NCBI RefSeq assembly: GCF_900090235.1
Contig: NZ_LT607750.1
Span: 3,174,501-3,238,500, forward strand
DNA length: 64,000 nt
Source: Micromonospora echinaurantiaca
GTDB taxonomy: Bacteria > Actinomycetota > Actinomycetes > Mycobacteriales > Micromonosporaceae
Direction of reading: 5' to 3'
The position numbers were made by a program, and so were the translations under genes. How positions within the stretch are numbered: the stretch's first letter is position 1; every line of letters starts with the position of its first letter. The notes below the pieces were generated by a model, which was not told where the DNA came from, searched no databases, and was given only the letters and a program-made list of their open reading frames with translations. Positions 8,417-16,998 of this stretch are shown here, one piece after another.

Positions 8417-9160
8417 GTGACCATCGACATCATGAGCCTGGCAGACCGCCCGGACCTGGCCCCGCTGCTGGACGAGGACTTCCCCGGGGCGTGGCCGCCG
8501 TTCATGCTCTGGGACCCGATGGGCGCGGTGTACTACGGCGTCGCCCACCAGCTGTACCCCGAGTTCGTGTTCGCCGCCGTCGACTCGGACGAGCCGGAAC
8601 GCGCCGTCGCCAAGGCGTACGCCGTGCCGCTGCGCTGGACCGAGGCGGAGCTTCCCGACGGCGGCTGGGACCGGGTGATCCAGCGGGCCACCCTCAACCG
8701 GCTCGGCGGCGCCACCCCGAACCTCGTGTCGGCCCTGGAGATCTGCATCCGGCCCGACCGGCGCGGCACCGGCCTGTCCGCGCGGATGCTCGCCGCCATG
8801 CGCGACGCGGTGCGGAAGCGGGGCTACGACACGTTGGTCGCGCCGGTCCGCCCGAACGGCAAGCACAGCCAGCCCGACGTGCCGATGACCGAGTACGCCG
8901 GACAGGTCCGCGCGGACGGCCTGCCGGTCGACCCGTGGCTGCGGGTGCACGTACGCGCGGGCGGCCGCATCGAGCGGGTGGCGCCCCGGTCGATGGTGAT
9001 CAGCGGGACGCTGGACGACTGGCGCGGCTGGACCGGACTGCCGTTCGACGCCGACGGGCCGGTGCACGTGCCGGGTGCGCTCGTGCCGGTGCACTGCGAC
9101 CTGACGCACGACCACGCCGTCTACGTCGAGCCGAACGTCTGGGTACGCCACCGGCTGTGA
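8417..9160 (+). CDS. GNAT-like N-acetyltransferase, function unknown
   Basis: 247 residues. The middle part (about 105-150) looks like a GNAT acetyl-CoA site: SALEICIRPDRRGTGLSARML has the beta-4 strand and the R-x-x-G-x-G/A pyrophosphate loop. The flanks, including MLWDPMGAVYYG and VRVHVRAGGRIERVAPRSM, are typical of a larger actinobacterial GNAT subgroup of unassigned substrate. There is no clear Shine-Dalgarno site before the GTG. It is transcribed away from the siderophore operon but about 75 bp beyond the iron box, and I see no evidence that it belongs to iron metabolism. Confidence 0.7.
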   Translation: MTIDIMSLADRPDLAPLLDEDFPGAWPPFMLWDPMGAVYYGVAHQLYPEFVFAAVDSDEPERAVAKAYAVPLRWTEAELPDGGWDRVIQRATLNRLGGATPNLVSALEICIRPDRRGTGLSARMLAAMRDAVRKRGYDTLVAPVRPNGKHSQPDVPMTEYAGQVRADGLPVDPWLRVHVRAGGRIERVAPRSMVISGTLDDWRGWTGLPFDADGPVHVPGALVPVHCDLTHDHAVYVEPNVWVRHRL

Positions 9161-9403
9161 CGCGGGAGGCACCGGCCAGCGGTCCACGCTGACCGCGTCC
9201 GGCCGATGCCTCCCCCGTGCCGGGCCGACGCGCTCCCCCGCGCTCGCCCCGGGCTGGCCCGGCGCGCTCCCCCGCGCCGGGCCGGGTGCGGACCCGCGGC
9301 GGTCAACCCGCCGGGCGGGCGCTCTCCCGCCGCCGGACCTGCTCGGCCGGAAGCCCCGCCGCGTCCCCGGTCCTCGGCCGCCAGCGGGCGCGTCCGGACC
9401 GGG
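9161..9403. other. Non-coding stretch with a 15-bp direct repeat
   Basis: No gene is supported between the acetyltransferase and FMN-reductase genes, whose 3' ends face each other. The stretch is very rich in C and G and holds the 15-mer CGCGCTCCCCCGCGC twice, at 9229-9243 and 9263-9277 (34-bp period), with a degraded third copy near 9313. Possibly a bidirectional terminator zone; no clean stem was found. Confidence 0.5.
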
Positions 9404-9964
9404 TCAGCGGGCGCGCAGCGGCGCGAGCGCGCCGCTCCAGGCCACCACCTGGTCGAGGGTGGTGTTGAGCGCGCCGCGCTGGAACTCGTTGGGCGTGAAG
9501 ACGCTGAAGTTCTGGAAGTCGGTGAAGAGCGACAGCGCGACCTGGGCGCGTACGTCGGCCATCTGGAGCTCGCCGGCGATCAGCCGCAGGTGCTCCACTG
9601 CCCGGGTGCCGCCGGCCGAGCCGTAGCTGACGAACCCGACCGCCTTGTTGTTCCACTCCGCGTAGAGGAAGTCGATGGCGTTCTTCAGCGCGCCGGAGGT
9701 GGAGTGGTTGTACTCGGGCGTGACCATCACGAAGCCGTCGAACGAGGCGATGGTGCTGGCCCAGCGCTGGGTGTGCGGCTGGGTGTACTGGCCCAGCGAG
9801 GGCGGGATGCTCTCGTCGAGGTGGGGCAGCTGGTAGTCGAGCAGGTCGACGAGCTCGAACTCGGCGTCGGTGCGCTGCTTGGCGACGTCGAGGACCCAGC
9901 GGGCCACGGCTTCGCCGTTACGCCCGGGGCGGGTGCTGCCGAGGATGATGCCGATCCTGGTCAT
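9404..9964 (-). CDS. NADPH-dependent FMN reductase
   Basis: 186 residues, flavodoxin-like fold. GSTRPGRNGEAVA (about 8-20) is the FMN phosphate loop and TPEYNHSTSGALKNAIDFL is the second signature of the NADPH-dependent FMN reductase family (azoreductase/ChrR-like). The ATG at 9964 was chosen because conserved sequence starts there and AGAAAGG lies upstream. It reduces flavins or quinones in the cytosol. Divergent from a MarR-family gene, with two identical-type palindromes between them, so it is a likely target of that repressor. Confidence 0.9.
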   Translation of the reverse strand: MTRIGIILGSTRPGRNGEAVARWVLDVAKQRTDAEFELVDLLDYQLPHLDESIPPSLGQYTQPHTQRWASTIASFDGFVMVTPEYNHSTSGALKNAIDFLYAEWNNKAVGFVSYGSAGGTRAVEHLRLIAGELQMADVRAQVALSLFTDFQNFSVFTPNEFQRGALNTTLDQVVAWSGALAPLRAR

Positions 9965-10020
9965 CGTGGTGCCTTTCTGACGGTGGAGGTCGAGCCCTGG
10001 CTGGGCCCACGGTACAGAAC

Positions 10021-10085
10021 TTGCTTCGTCAAGCAATATCTTCCCGGCATGGCCCCGGTCACAGACTGGTTGTTCGGTCAAGCAA
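10021..10085. promoter_or_regulatory. Two palindromes between FMN reductase and MarR genes, probable MarR operators
   Basis: TTGCTTCGTCAAGCAA (10021-10036) has perfect 6-bp arms around 4 bp. A second copy with one arm degenerate, TTGTTCGGTCAAGCAA, lies at 10070-10085, 14 bp before the MarR ATG. Two such sites between a MarR gene and a divergent oxidoreductase gene are the usual layout of an autoregulated MarR switch. Confidence 0.7.
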
Positions 10086-10098
10086 CTATGCTGGTGGC

Positions 10099-10554
10099 AT
10101 GGCCGACGAGCGTCCGCAGCCGCTGAACCCCGAGGAGGAGGCGCTGGTCCGCGCCCTGCGCCGGGTGATGTACGTCCTCCCGCGCACCATCGACGCCGAC
10201 ATGGTGGGCGACGGGCAGCTTCCGCTCACCGAGTACACCGCCCTGATGCACCTCTCCGAGGCGCCGGACCGCCAGCTGCGGATGAACGAGCTGGCGACGG
10301 CCTGCGAACTCTCGCTCAGCGGGATGACCCGCACCATCAACCGCCTGGAGGGCCAGGGCCTGGTCGAGCGGGTCAAGTGCGCCGACGACGCCCGGGGCTG
10401 GAACGCCGTCCTCACCGACGCCGGCCTCGCGCGGCTGGAGCGCGCCTGGCCGAGCCACCTGGCCGCGGTACGACGACGGTTCCTCGACCACTTCCAGGGC
10501 TTCGACCTCGCTCGACTGGCCCGCGCGTTCGAGCGGGTCGGCACGGCCGACTGA
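10099..10554 (+). CDS. MarR-family transcriptional regulator
   Basis: 151 residues, winged helix typical of MarR (about 140-160 aa). The HTH is LRMNELATACELSLSGMTRTINRLEGQGLVER (about 60-95) followed by the DDARGWNAVLTDAG wing. ATG at 10099 was preferred; upstream codons in frame run through the operators. Likely represses itself and the divergent FMN reductase until a phenolic or electrophilic ligand binds. Confidence 0.9.
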   Translation: MADERPQPLNPEEEALVRALRRVMYVLPRTIDADMVGDGQLPLTEYTALMHLSEAPDRQLRMNELATACELSLSGMTRTINRLEGQGLVERVKCADDARGWNAVLTDAGLARLERAWPSHLAAVRRRFLDHFQGFDLARLARAFERVGTAD

Positions 10555-10692
10555 CCTCACGCCGGGCCCGACGGCCGGGAATCGCCCACCGCGGCACCGC
10601 GGAGACCTGGTCGGGCCGCCATAGAATCGATGACGATTCATGCCCAGCGGGCCGGGGGTCCCGGGCGGGTACGGCGGAGGGCGGTGCGGGGC

Positions 10693-11544
10693 ATGGGGCC
10701 GGACGAACGGAAACGGCTGTTCGAGCAGGCGCGCGAGTACTCCACCCGCCAGCACAGGTGGACGGAGGCGGACCGCCTCTGGGTCAGGGTGATCGACGCC
10801 TACCGGGAGGCCACCCGCCGTCCCGGCCCGGTCGACTCGGAGGACCGGCGACAGCTGGCCCGGGCGCTGTGGCGGCGGGCGATGCTGCTGTCGGCGCTGG
10901 GCCGCCCCGGCCCCGGGATGGTGCCCGGGCGGGAGGCGGTGGCCATCTTCGAGCAGCTCAACGACGCGGCGCGGGGCACCGGCCAGGACCATGCCACGCC
11001 CCGCCGCGACGAGGCGTTGGCCGAGCTGGTCACCGCCGTGGTCGACGTCGCCGAGATCGCCTTCGCGGCCGGGCAACCCGCCGCCCGCGTCCAACTGCTG
11101 GAGCGGGCAATCGCCGCGGGACTGCTCACGGTCGGCACCCCGACGACCGCCGGCCCCCGTACCCGGGAGGCGCTCGGCACGGCGTACCACAACCAGGCGA
11201 CCGCGCTGCTGCACCGCGCCCTGACCGGGTCGACCGGCGACCTGACGGAGGCGGCGCTGGCCGCCTCCCGGGCGTGCGAGCTGCGCCAGGGCCTGCTCGA
11301 CCCGGCCCGCCCGCTCGCCTTCTGGGAGCTGGCCAACACCTACGGCGTGTACGCGCAGTGCCTGGTGCTGGTCAACGAGTTCGACCGGGCCGGCACCGTG
11401 CTGAAGCTGGGCAACAAGCTGGTCGACACGCTCGGGCCGGCCGGCGCCGAACCCGCGCTCAAGCTGCGCGTCGCCGCCGAGATGCTGGCCCAGCAGCGGG
11501 GCGGGGTGCCCCGGCCGCGCCGCTGGGGCTGGCGGCGCCGCTGA
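10693..11544 (+). CDS. Helical repeat protein of unknown function (TPR-like)
   Basis: 283 residues, all-helical by composition, with paired helices such as KRLFEQAREYSTRQ, ALWRRAMLLSALGR, LLERAIAAGLLT and LHRALTGSTGDLTEAALAASRACELR that resemble tetratricopeptide-type repeats without a strict TPR consensus. No catalytic motif, signal or membrane segment. ATG at 10693 was chosen (GGAGGG about 13 bp upstream); an ATG at 10630 in frame is possible. Stands alone between a MarR gene and the opposing DUF1275 gene. I do not recognise a function; a scaffold or partner-binding role would be inference only. Confidence 0.65.
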   Translation: MGPDERKRLFEQAREYSTRQHRWTEADRLWVRVIDAYREATRRPGPVDSEDRRQLARALWRRAMLLSALGRPGPGMVPGREAVAIFEQLNDAARGTGQDHATPRRDEALAELVTAVVDVAEIAFAAGQPAARVQLLERAIAAGLLTVGTPTTAGPRTREALGTAYHNQATALLHRALTGSTGDLTEAALAASRACELRQGLLDPARPLAFWELANTYGVYAQCLVLVNEFDRAGTVLKLGNKLVDTLGPAGAEPALKLRVAAEMLAQQRGGVPRPRRWGWRRR

Positions 11545-11648
11545 ACCGAGACCTGACGCCCAACCCCGCCGTCCACGTCGAACCCGACGTCCGGGCCGGA
11601 CGCCGGCTGTAGCCGTCGTCTCGTCGAGCACCAGCCCTTGGCCACCGA

Positions 11649-12398
11649 TCAGCTCCGGCGGGCGTTGACATCGGAGGAAGGCTTCTCCGCCATCCGCGCG
11701 GACACGGCGATGACGAACACGAGCGGCACGATCAGCAGTGCCGGCGCCAAGGCCGGCAGGCGGAGGGCGACCAACGCACCGACAGCGGCTCCGCCCATCA
11801 GGGCCAGCAACACGTGTGTCTTCGGCCGAAGGCTCGGCCACGGCTTTCGGGCGGCGACGCCGGCGATCAGACTGGTGAGTGTGCCGGTCAGGTAGGTGGA
11901 GGAGAGGCCGGGCACGCCGAACCGCTGGACGGCGCTGCTCTGCACCCCCAGCGCCGCTGCCGACAGCATGAGGAGCGCGAGATCGACGTGCTCCGAGCGG
12001 TTGGCAAGGTTGACCTCCCAGACGACGAGGAACACGACGAACACCAGGAGCTCCAGCACGAGCGCTCCGGTGACCCGCCGTGGCCACACGGGATCGTCAG
12101 GCTGAGCCGCGCCGGCGAGCCGCGCGCCCGCGAGGACACCGGCGATGAAGCTGACGATGGCGCTGCCCGAGGTCAGGGCGAGTTCGGCTTCGCCGCGGCC
12201 CGCCGATAGCCCGAGCAGGACCATGTTGCCCGTCATGACGCTCGCGAAGGCCCCACCGAGGGAGAGGAAGCCGAGGGCGTCGGCGCTTCCGGTCAGGAAG
12301 GTGAGCACGACGACGAGGGCGTGCCGGCGTCGGAGCAGGTCCGGTTGCCCTCCCGGCATGACTCGTGCACGTATGACTCGTGGCACTGTTCTCAGCAC
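11649..12398 (-). CDS. DUF1275 (YoaK-like) membrane protein
   Basis: 249 residues with about six membrane helices. LTFLTGSADALGFLSLGGAFASVMTGNMVLLGL is the DUF1275/YoaK family signature. Function of the family is unknown; some members lie near transport or fatty-acid genes. GTG at 12398 has AGGGA 9 bp upstream; ATG at 12359 is an alternative. It is divergent from the GntR gene, and the GntR operator lies 27 bp upstream of its start, so it may be co-regulated. Confidence 0.85.
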   Translation of the reverse strand: MLRTVPRVIRARVMPGGQPDLLRRRHALVVVLTFLTGSADALGFLSLGGAFASVMTGNMVLLGLSAGRGEAELALTSGSAIVSFIAGVLAGARLAGAAQPDDPVWPRRVTGALVLELLVFVVFLVVWEVNLANRSEHVDLALLMLSAAALGVQSSAVQRFGVPGLSSTYLTGTLTSLIAGVAARKPWPSLRPKTHVLLALMGGAAVGALVALRLPALAPALLIVPLVFVIAVSARMAEKPSSDVNARRS

Positions 12399-12424
12399 TG
12401 TCAGCCATCCCTAGACCGATTGTT

Positions 12425-12435
12425 CTTCGTATACA
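12425..12435. promoter_or_regulatory. Predicted GntR operator (copy 1)
   Basis: CTTCGTATACA occurs here, between the DUF1275 and GntR genes, and again as its reverse complement at 20556-20566 in front of the transporter operon. The core GTATAC is palindromic. An exact 11-bp match at only the regulator gene and the promoter of its likely target operon points to the GntR binding site. Confidence 0.65.
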
Positions 12436-12470
12436 CTTCGCCATGGACGGTTCACGGAGAGGCGACCGGG

Positions 12471-13151
12471 TTGACTGAAGACCTGCGGGACAAGCTCGGC
12501 GCTCAACACCTGCCGCTACGCGACCAGGTCCTCGCCGCACTACGGACCGCCATCATCAACGGCGACTACCTTCCCGGAGAGCGGCTGACCGAAGACCGGT
12601 TGGCCGAGGACTTCGGTGTCTCCCGTAACCCGGTTCGGGAGGCGCTGCGCGTCGCGGAGGCGGAGGGTTTCGTCGTGATCCTGCCCCGCCGCGGGGCGGT
12701 CGTCGCCTCGCCGAGCAGCGGCACCATCGCCGACATGTTCGCCGTACGCGAGCGTTTGGAGGCGCTGGCCGCCCGGCTGGCGGCCGAGCGGGCCACCGCG
12801 GCGGACGTGGCCGCGCTGCGGAACCTGCTGGACCAGGGCCGCGAGGCGACGCAGCGGCAGGACCTGCGCCGGGTCGCCGAACTGAACAGCGCCCTGCACC
12901 TGCGAATCCTCCAGATCAGCGGAAACCCCTGGCTGTCGTCGATAGCCAAGGCGCTGTACCTCCATGTGCAGTGGGTCTTCCGGCTCGGGGCCGCGGAACG
13001 GGCGCCGCACTCGTGGGCCGAGCACATCCAGCTGGTCGACGCGATCGAGTCCGGCGACGGCGACCGGGCCGAACGGGCCGCACTCGCCCACCTCGACGCC
13101 GCGTCCGCGGCGGCGTACGAGAACGCCGAGGGCGGGTACGGGGCCCGCTGA
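12471..13151 (+). CDS. GntR-family regulator, FCD (FadR) subfamily
   Basis: 226 residues from a TTG start at 12471, preceded by GGAGAGG. The winged HTH spans about 18-80 (PGERLTEDRLAEDFGVSRNPVREALR), followed by an FCD ligand domain with the expected acidic and histidine metal/ligand residues (FAVRERLEALAARLAAE, LHLRILQISGN, EHIQLVDAIESGD). FCD members sense carboxylates. It sits head-to-head in regulation with the peptide transporter/gamma-glutamyltransferase operon: both promoters share CTTCGTATACA. It ends 3 bp before the convergent gamma-glutamyltransferase gene. Confidence 0.9.
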   Translation: MTEDLRDKLGAQHLPLRDQVLAALRTAIINGDYLPGERLTEDRLAEDFGVSRNPVREALRVAEAEGFVVILPRRGAVVASPSSGTIADMFAVRERLEALAARLAAERATAADVAALRNLLDQGREATQRQDLRRVAELNSALHLRILQISGNPWLSSIAKALYLHVQWVFRLGAAERAPHSWAEHIQLVDAIESGDGDRAERAALAHLDAASAAAYENAEGGYGAR

Positions 13152-13154
13152 GGG

Positions 13155-14942
13155 CTACCGGCCGCAGGCGTAGCCCTGCATGCCGCGGGGGTTCGCTCCG
13201 GCTGCGAGTACTCCGCTGGTCGGGTCGCGGGTCACGGCGCAGAGCCGGCCGAGGCTCCACGGGTCGGACAGCCGCACCTCGTGCCCGTATGCCCGCAGGG
13301 CCGCCAGCACCTCCGGGTCCAGGCGGTCCTCGATCACCAGGACGCCGGGTTCGAAGTCGCGCGGGTAGAACGACGCCGGCAGGCTGGCGGTGTGCCACAT
13401 GGGCGCGTCGATGGCCTCCTGCAGGGACTGTCCCCCGGCGAGATGGCGGAGCAGGAACAGCAGCTGCCACTGGTCCTGCTGATCGCCGCCGGGCGTGCCG
13501 CACGCCAGTACGGGCTCCCCGTCGCGGTGCACCATCGTCGGGCTCAGGGTGGTACGCGGTCGGCGTCCCGGCGCGAGCGACGACGCGACTCCTTCCTCCA
13601 GCCAGAACATCTGCAGCCGGCTGCCGAGCGGGAAGCCGAGATCCGGAATGGTGGGAGAGCTCTGCAGCCAGCCGCCGCTCGGCGTCGCGGAGATCATGTT
13701 CCCCCAGCGGTCGACCACGTCGACGTGACAGGTGTCGCCGCGGGTCACGCCGTCCGCCTTCACCGTCGGCTCCCCCGTGGTGGGATCCGCCGGGTCGGCG
13801 TGACGTCCCGCACCGCGGCAGACCTGGCGCGGCAGGATGGGATCCGCCCCGTCGGGGCGCCCCGGCCGCAGCTCCGCCGACGCCCGTTCCCCGACCAGGG
13901 CTGCCCGCTCCCTGGCGTACTCCCGGGACAGCAGTGCCTTCGCGGGCACGTCACCATCGCCGTACCAGGCCTCGCGGTCGGCGAAGGCAAGTTTGAGCGC
14001 TTCGGCCTGGGCGTGGATGCCGGCCGCGGTCGCCGGGTCGTACACCCGGGGGTCGTCGAGCGCGTCGAGAACGGACAGCGTCTCGAGCAGTACCGGGCCC
14101 TGGCCCCAGAAGCCGGTCTTTGCCACCGAGTAGCCGTGCCAGTCGAGGGTGACCGGCTCCTCCCAGGTGGCGGAGTAGGCGGCCATGTCCGCGCCGGTGA
14201 CGAGGCCGGCGTGGGACCGCCCGCTGGAGTCCTGGAACGGCTGCCGACTGAACCGGTCGATCGCCTCGGCGACGAAGCCTTCCCGCCAGGCGCGACGTGC
14301 GGCGTCGATCTGTGCCTCGCGGTCGGAGCCGACCGCCCGGCCGGCGTCGATCAGTCTCCGCAGGGTCCGCGCGTAGGCCGGGTTGGCGAACAACTCCCCC
14401 GCCGTCGGCGGCTTGCCGTTGCGCAGCCATAGCTGAGCGGAGGTGGGCCAGTGCTCCTCGAACAGCGACCGTACGGCGGCGACCGTGTCGCCGACCCTGC
14501 CGACCAGCGGGTGACCGGCGCCGGCGTAACCGATCGCCGGCCCCAGCACCTCCTCCAGGGAGGACGTGCCATGGTCTCGCAGCAGGAGCAACCAGGCGTC
14601 CACGGCGCCCGGCACCGCCGCCGCGAGCGGGCCGGCCCCGGGAATGAGCTCCATCCCGAGCGACCGGAAGTGCGCGATGGTGGCGCCGGCGGGCGCCGGC
14701 CCCTGCCCGCACAGCACCTTCGGCGCCGGGTCCTGGGCCGTCGCCACGATCGCCGGCACCTCACCGCCGGGCCCGTTGAGATGCGGTTCGACGACGTGCA
14801 GGACGAACCCCGCGGTGACGGCCGCGTCGAAGGCATTCCCACCGCGCTCAAGGATGCCCATGGCCGCCTGGCTGGCGAGCCAGTGCGTCGAGGAGACCAT
14901 CCCGAAGGTTCCTTGCAACGTCGGCCTGGTGGTGAACGTCAT
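13155..14942 (-). CDS. Gamma-glutamyltransferase family protein
   Basis: 595 residues, Ntn-hydrolase fold. The nucleophile is predicted at Thr404 (RGDTCHVDVVDRWGNM), which also marks the autocleavage site between large and small subunits; downstream GTPGGDQQDQW and the N-terminal GMVSSTHWLASQAAMGILERGGNAFDAAVT are family blocks. No signal peptide is visible, so the enzyme is probably cytoplasmic, unlike the exported E. coli Ggt. It would remove gamma-glutamyl groups from peptides such as glutathione analogues. Its ATG overlaps the stop of the ATPase gene by 4 bp, making it the last gene of the peptide-import operon. Confidence 0.88.
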   Translation of the reverse strand: MTFTTRPTLQGTFGMVSSTHWLASQAAMGILERGGNAFDAAVTAGFVLHVVEPHLNGPGGEVPAIVATAQDPAPKVLCGQGPAPAGATIAHFRSLGMELIPGAGPLAAAVPGAVDAWLLLLRDHGTSSLEEVLGPAIGYAGAGHPLVGRVGDTVAAVRSLFEEHWPTSAQLWLRNGKPPTAGELFANPAYARTLRRLIDAGRAVGSDREAQIDAARRAWREGFVAEAIDRFSRQPFQDSSGRSHAGLVTGADMAAYSATWEEPVTLDWHGYSVAKTGFWGQGPVLLETLSVLDALDDPRVYDPATAAGIHAQAEALKLAFADREAWYGDGDVPAKALLSREYARERAALVGERASAELRPGRPDGADPILPRQVCRGAGRHADPADPTTGEPTVKADGVTRGDTCHVDVVDRWGNMISATPSGGWLQSSPTIPDLGFPLGSRLQMFWLEEGVASSLAPGRRPRTTLSPTMVHRDGEPVLACGTPGGDQQDQWQLLFLLRHLAGGQSLQEAIDAPMWHTASLPASFYPRDFEPGVLVIEDRLDPEVLAALRAYGHEVRLSDPWSLGRLCAVTRDPTSGVLAAGANPRGMQGYACGR

Positions 14943-15940
14943 GACAACACCTCATTCGGGTCGGCGGCCCGGACATCGGGCCGGCTGCCGTCCGCCTGGA
15001 CCAGGTGGCAGGCGGCCATGCCGCCACCGACCTCCACCTGCTCCGGCACCTCAGCCGCACACCGTTCGAACGCGAGCGGGCACCGGGTACGGAAGCGGCA
15101 GCCGGACGGAGGATCCAGCGCCGACGGCAGGTCGTCGCCGAGCAGGACCGGCTGACGCTGGCGTTGGCGGACCGGATCGGCCACCGGTGCGGCCGCCAGC
15201 AGCGCCTGGGTGTAGGGGTGAGCGGGTCGCGTGAAGATCTGCTCGCGGGAACCTTTCTCGACGAGCTGGCCGAGGTACATGACGGCGATGTCGTCGGCCA
15301 GGTACTCCACCGCGGACAGGTCGTGGGTGATGAAGAGGCAGGCGAATCCGATGTCCCGCTGCAGGTCGGCGAGGAGGTTGAGCACCGACGCCTGCACGGA
15401 CACATCGAGCGCGCTGGTGGGTTCGTCCGCGATGAGCAGCATGGGCTCGGAGATCAGTGCCCGGGCGATGCTGACGCGCTGGCGTTGCCCTCCGGAAAGC
15501 TCGTGGGGATATCGGCGGGCTACCTCGGCCCGGAGACCGACCCTGCCCAGTTCCGTGGCAACGCGAGCCTCCCGGTCACGTCGCGAGTACCGCCGACCTG
15601 ACAGGCGTAGCGGCTCCGCCACGATGTCACCCACCAGCATCCGCGGGTCGAGCGAGCCGGCGGGGTCCTGGAAGACGATCGACACGCTGCTCCGGTACGG
15701 GCGCAGCTGTCGCCGGGACAGGTGCGTGACGTCCGTCCCGGCTATCCTGACCACGCCCGCGGTGGGCTCCACGAGCCGCACCACGCATCGACCCACGGTC
15801 GACTTGCCGGAGCCGCTCTCCCCCACCAACGCGGTGACTCGGCCCTTGGGGATGACGAGCGAGACGCCGTCCACGGCCCGCACCGGCCCGAAGTGCATCA
15901 CCAGGTCCTCGAGTTCGAGGGCGTTCGGCTGCGGCGTCAT
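14939..15940 (-). CDS. Oligopeptide/dipeptide ABC transporter ATP-binding protein (DppF-like)
   Basis: 333 residues. Walker [10 protein letters not shown] near residue 38, signature [12 protein letters not shown], Walker [15 protein letters not shown]-loop [12 protein letters not shown]. The C-terminal oligo_HPY segment is present, with the paired cysteines of [14 protein letters not shown] typical of DppF/OppF. Pairs with the DppD-like ATPase encoded upstream. Overlaps both neighbours by 4 bp. Confidence 0.93.
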   Translation of the reverse strand: MTPQPNALELEDLVMHFGPVRAVDGVSLVIPKGRVTALVGESGSGKSTVGRCVVRLVEPTAGVVRIAGTDVTHLSRRQLRPYRSSVSIVFQDPAGSLDPRMLVGDIVAEPLRLSGRRYSRRDREARVATELGRVGLRAEVARRYPHELSGGQRQRVSIARALISEPMLLIADEPTSALDVSVQASVLNLLADLQRDIGFACLFITHDLSAVEYLADDIAVMYLGQLVEKGSREQIFTRPAHPYTQALLAAAPVADPVRQRQRQPVLLGDDLPSALDPPSGCRFRTRCPLAFERCAAEVPEQVEVGGGMAACHLVQADGSRPDVRAADPNEVLS

Positions 15941-16998
15941 GTGTTCCTCTCCTCAGGCTGCGTCCGAGGCGTCGGGCAGGGATGCCAGCAGGCCGCGAGG
16001 TGGTCCGTCGCCGCGGGCGTGGTTCCGGTCCGCACGACCTCGAGCGCCGGGGCATTGTTGCGGCACCGCGAGTCCGCGGTCGGGCAACGGTCCGCGAACG
16101 TGCAGGCATCGGGCTGGGCCGACAGCACCGGCACGAGACCGGGAATCTCCTGTAGGCGCTCGGTGCCGGCGTGCCTGCCCGGCGTCGGCGAAGCCGACAG
16201 GAGCCCGGCCGTGTACCGGTGGAACGGGTGCGCGAACAGGTCGGTGACCTGCGCTCGTTCGACCACCCGCCCGGCGTACATGACGACGACGCGGTCCGCG
16301 ATGTCGGCGATCACGCCGAGGTCGTGCGTGATGAAGAGGATGGTCGTGCCCAGCCGGTCGCGCAGGTCTCGGAGCACCTGGAGAATGCCGGCCTGGACCG
16401 TGACGTCCAGGGCGGTGGTCGGCTCGTCGGCCACCAGCACCTTCGGGCCGCAGGCCACCGCCATCGCGATCATCACCCGCTGGCGCATGCCCCCGGAGAG
16501 CTGATGCGGATAGTTGTCGACTCGCGTCGGAGCTGAGGGGATACCGACAAGCGACAGCAGCTCGACGGCCCGGGCCCGGGCGGCCCGCCGGGACATCCGC
16601 TCGTGGACCTGGAGCACCTCTGCGATCTGACGCCCGACGGTGAGCACCGGATTCAACGACGTCATCGGTTCCTGGAAGATGTAGGCGATCTCCTTGCCAC
16701 GCACCCGCCGCAGCACCGACTCCCGACTGCCGACAAGCTCGGTCCCGTTCAGCCGCACAGAGCCGGAGATTCGGGCGCTGTCCGGGAGCAGGCCCGCGAT
16801 GCTCATCGCCGTGACGCTCTTTCCGCAACCCGACTCGCCCACCATTCCGACGATCTCTCCGGAGGCAAGATCCAGGTCCACCCGGTCCACCGCCGAGACG
16901 GTTCCGCCCTCGGTCGTAAACGAGATCGAGAGATCGCGTACCGCCAGCACGGGTGCGCCGACGACGGCGCCGGCACCGGCTCGTTCAACCGTCGTCAT
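15937..16998 (-). CDS. Oligopeptide/dipeptide ABC transporter ATP-binding protein (DppD-like)
   Basis: 353 residues. Walker A GESGCGKS near residue 52, [11 protein letters not shown]-loop region, signature LSGGMRQRV, Walker [15 protein letters not shown]-loop [12 protein letters not shown]. The C-terminal oligo_HPY domain contains [14 protein letters not shown], the cysteine motif that in some DppD proteins binds an iron-sulfur cluster. ATG at 16998 overlaps the DppC stop by one base (TGATG). Confidence 0.93.
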   Translation of the reverse strand: MTTVERAGAGAVVGAPVLAVRDLSISFTTEGGTVSAVDRVDLDLASGEIVGMVGESGCGKSVTAMSIAGLLPDSARISGSVRLNGTELVGSRESVLRRVRGKEIAYIFQEPMTSLNPVLTVGRQIAEVLQVHERMSRRAARARAVELLSLVGIPSAPTRVDNYPHQLSGGMRQRVMIAMAVACGPKVLVADEPTTALDVTVQAGILQVLRDLRDRLGTTILFITHDLGVIADIADRVVVMYAGRVVERAQVTDLFAHPFHRYTAGLLSASPTPGRHAGTERLQEIPGLVPVLSAQPDACTFADRCPTADSRCRNNAPALEVVRTGTTPAATDHLAACWHPCPTPRTQPEERNT

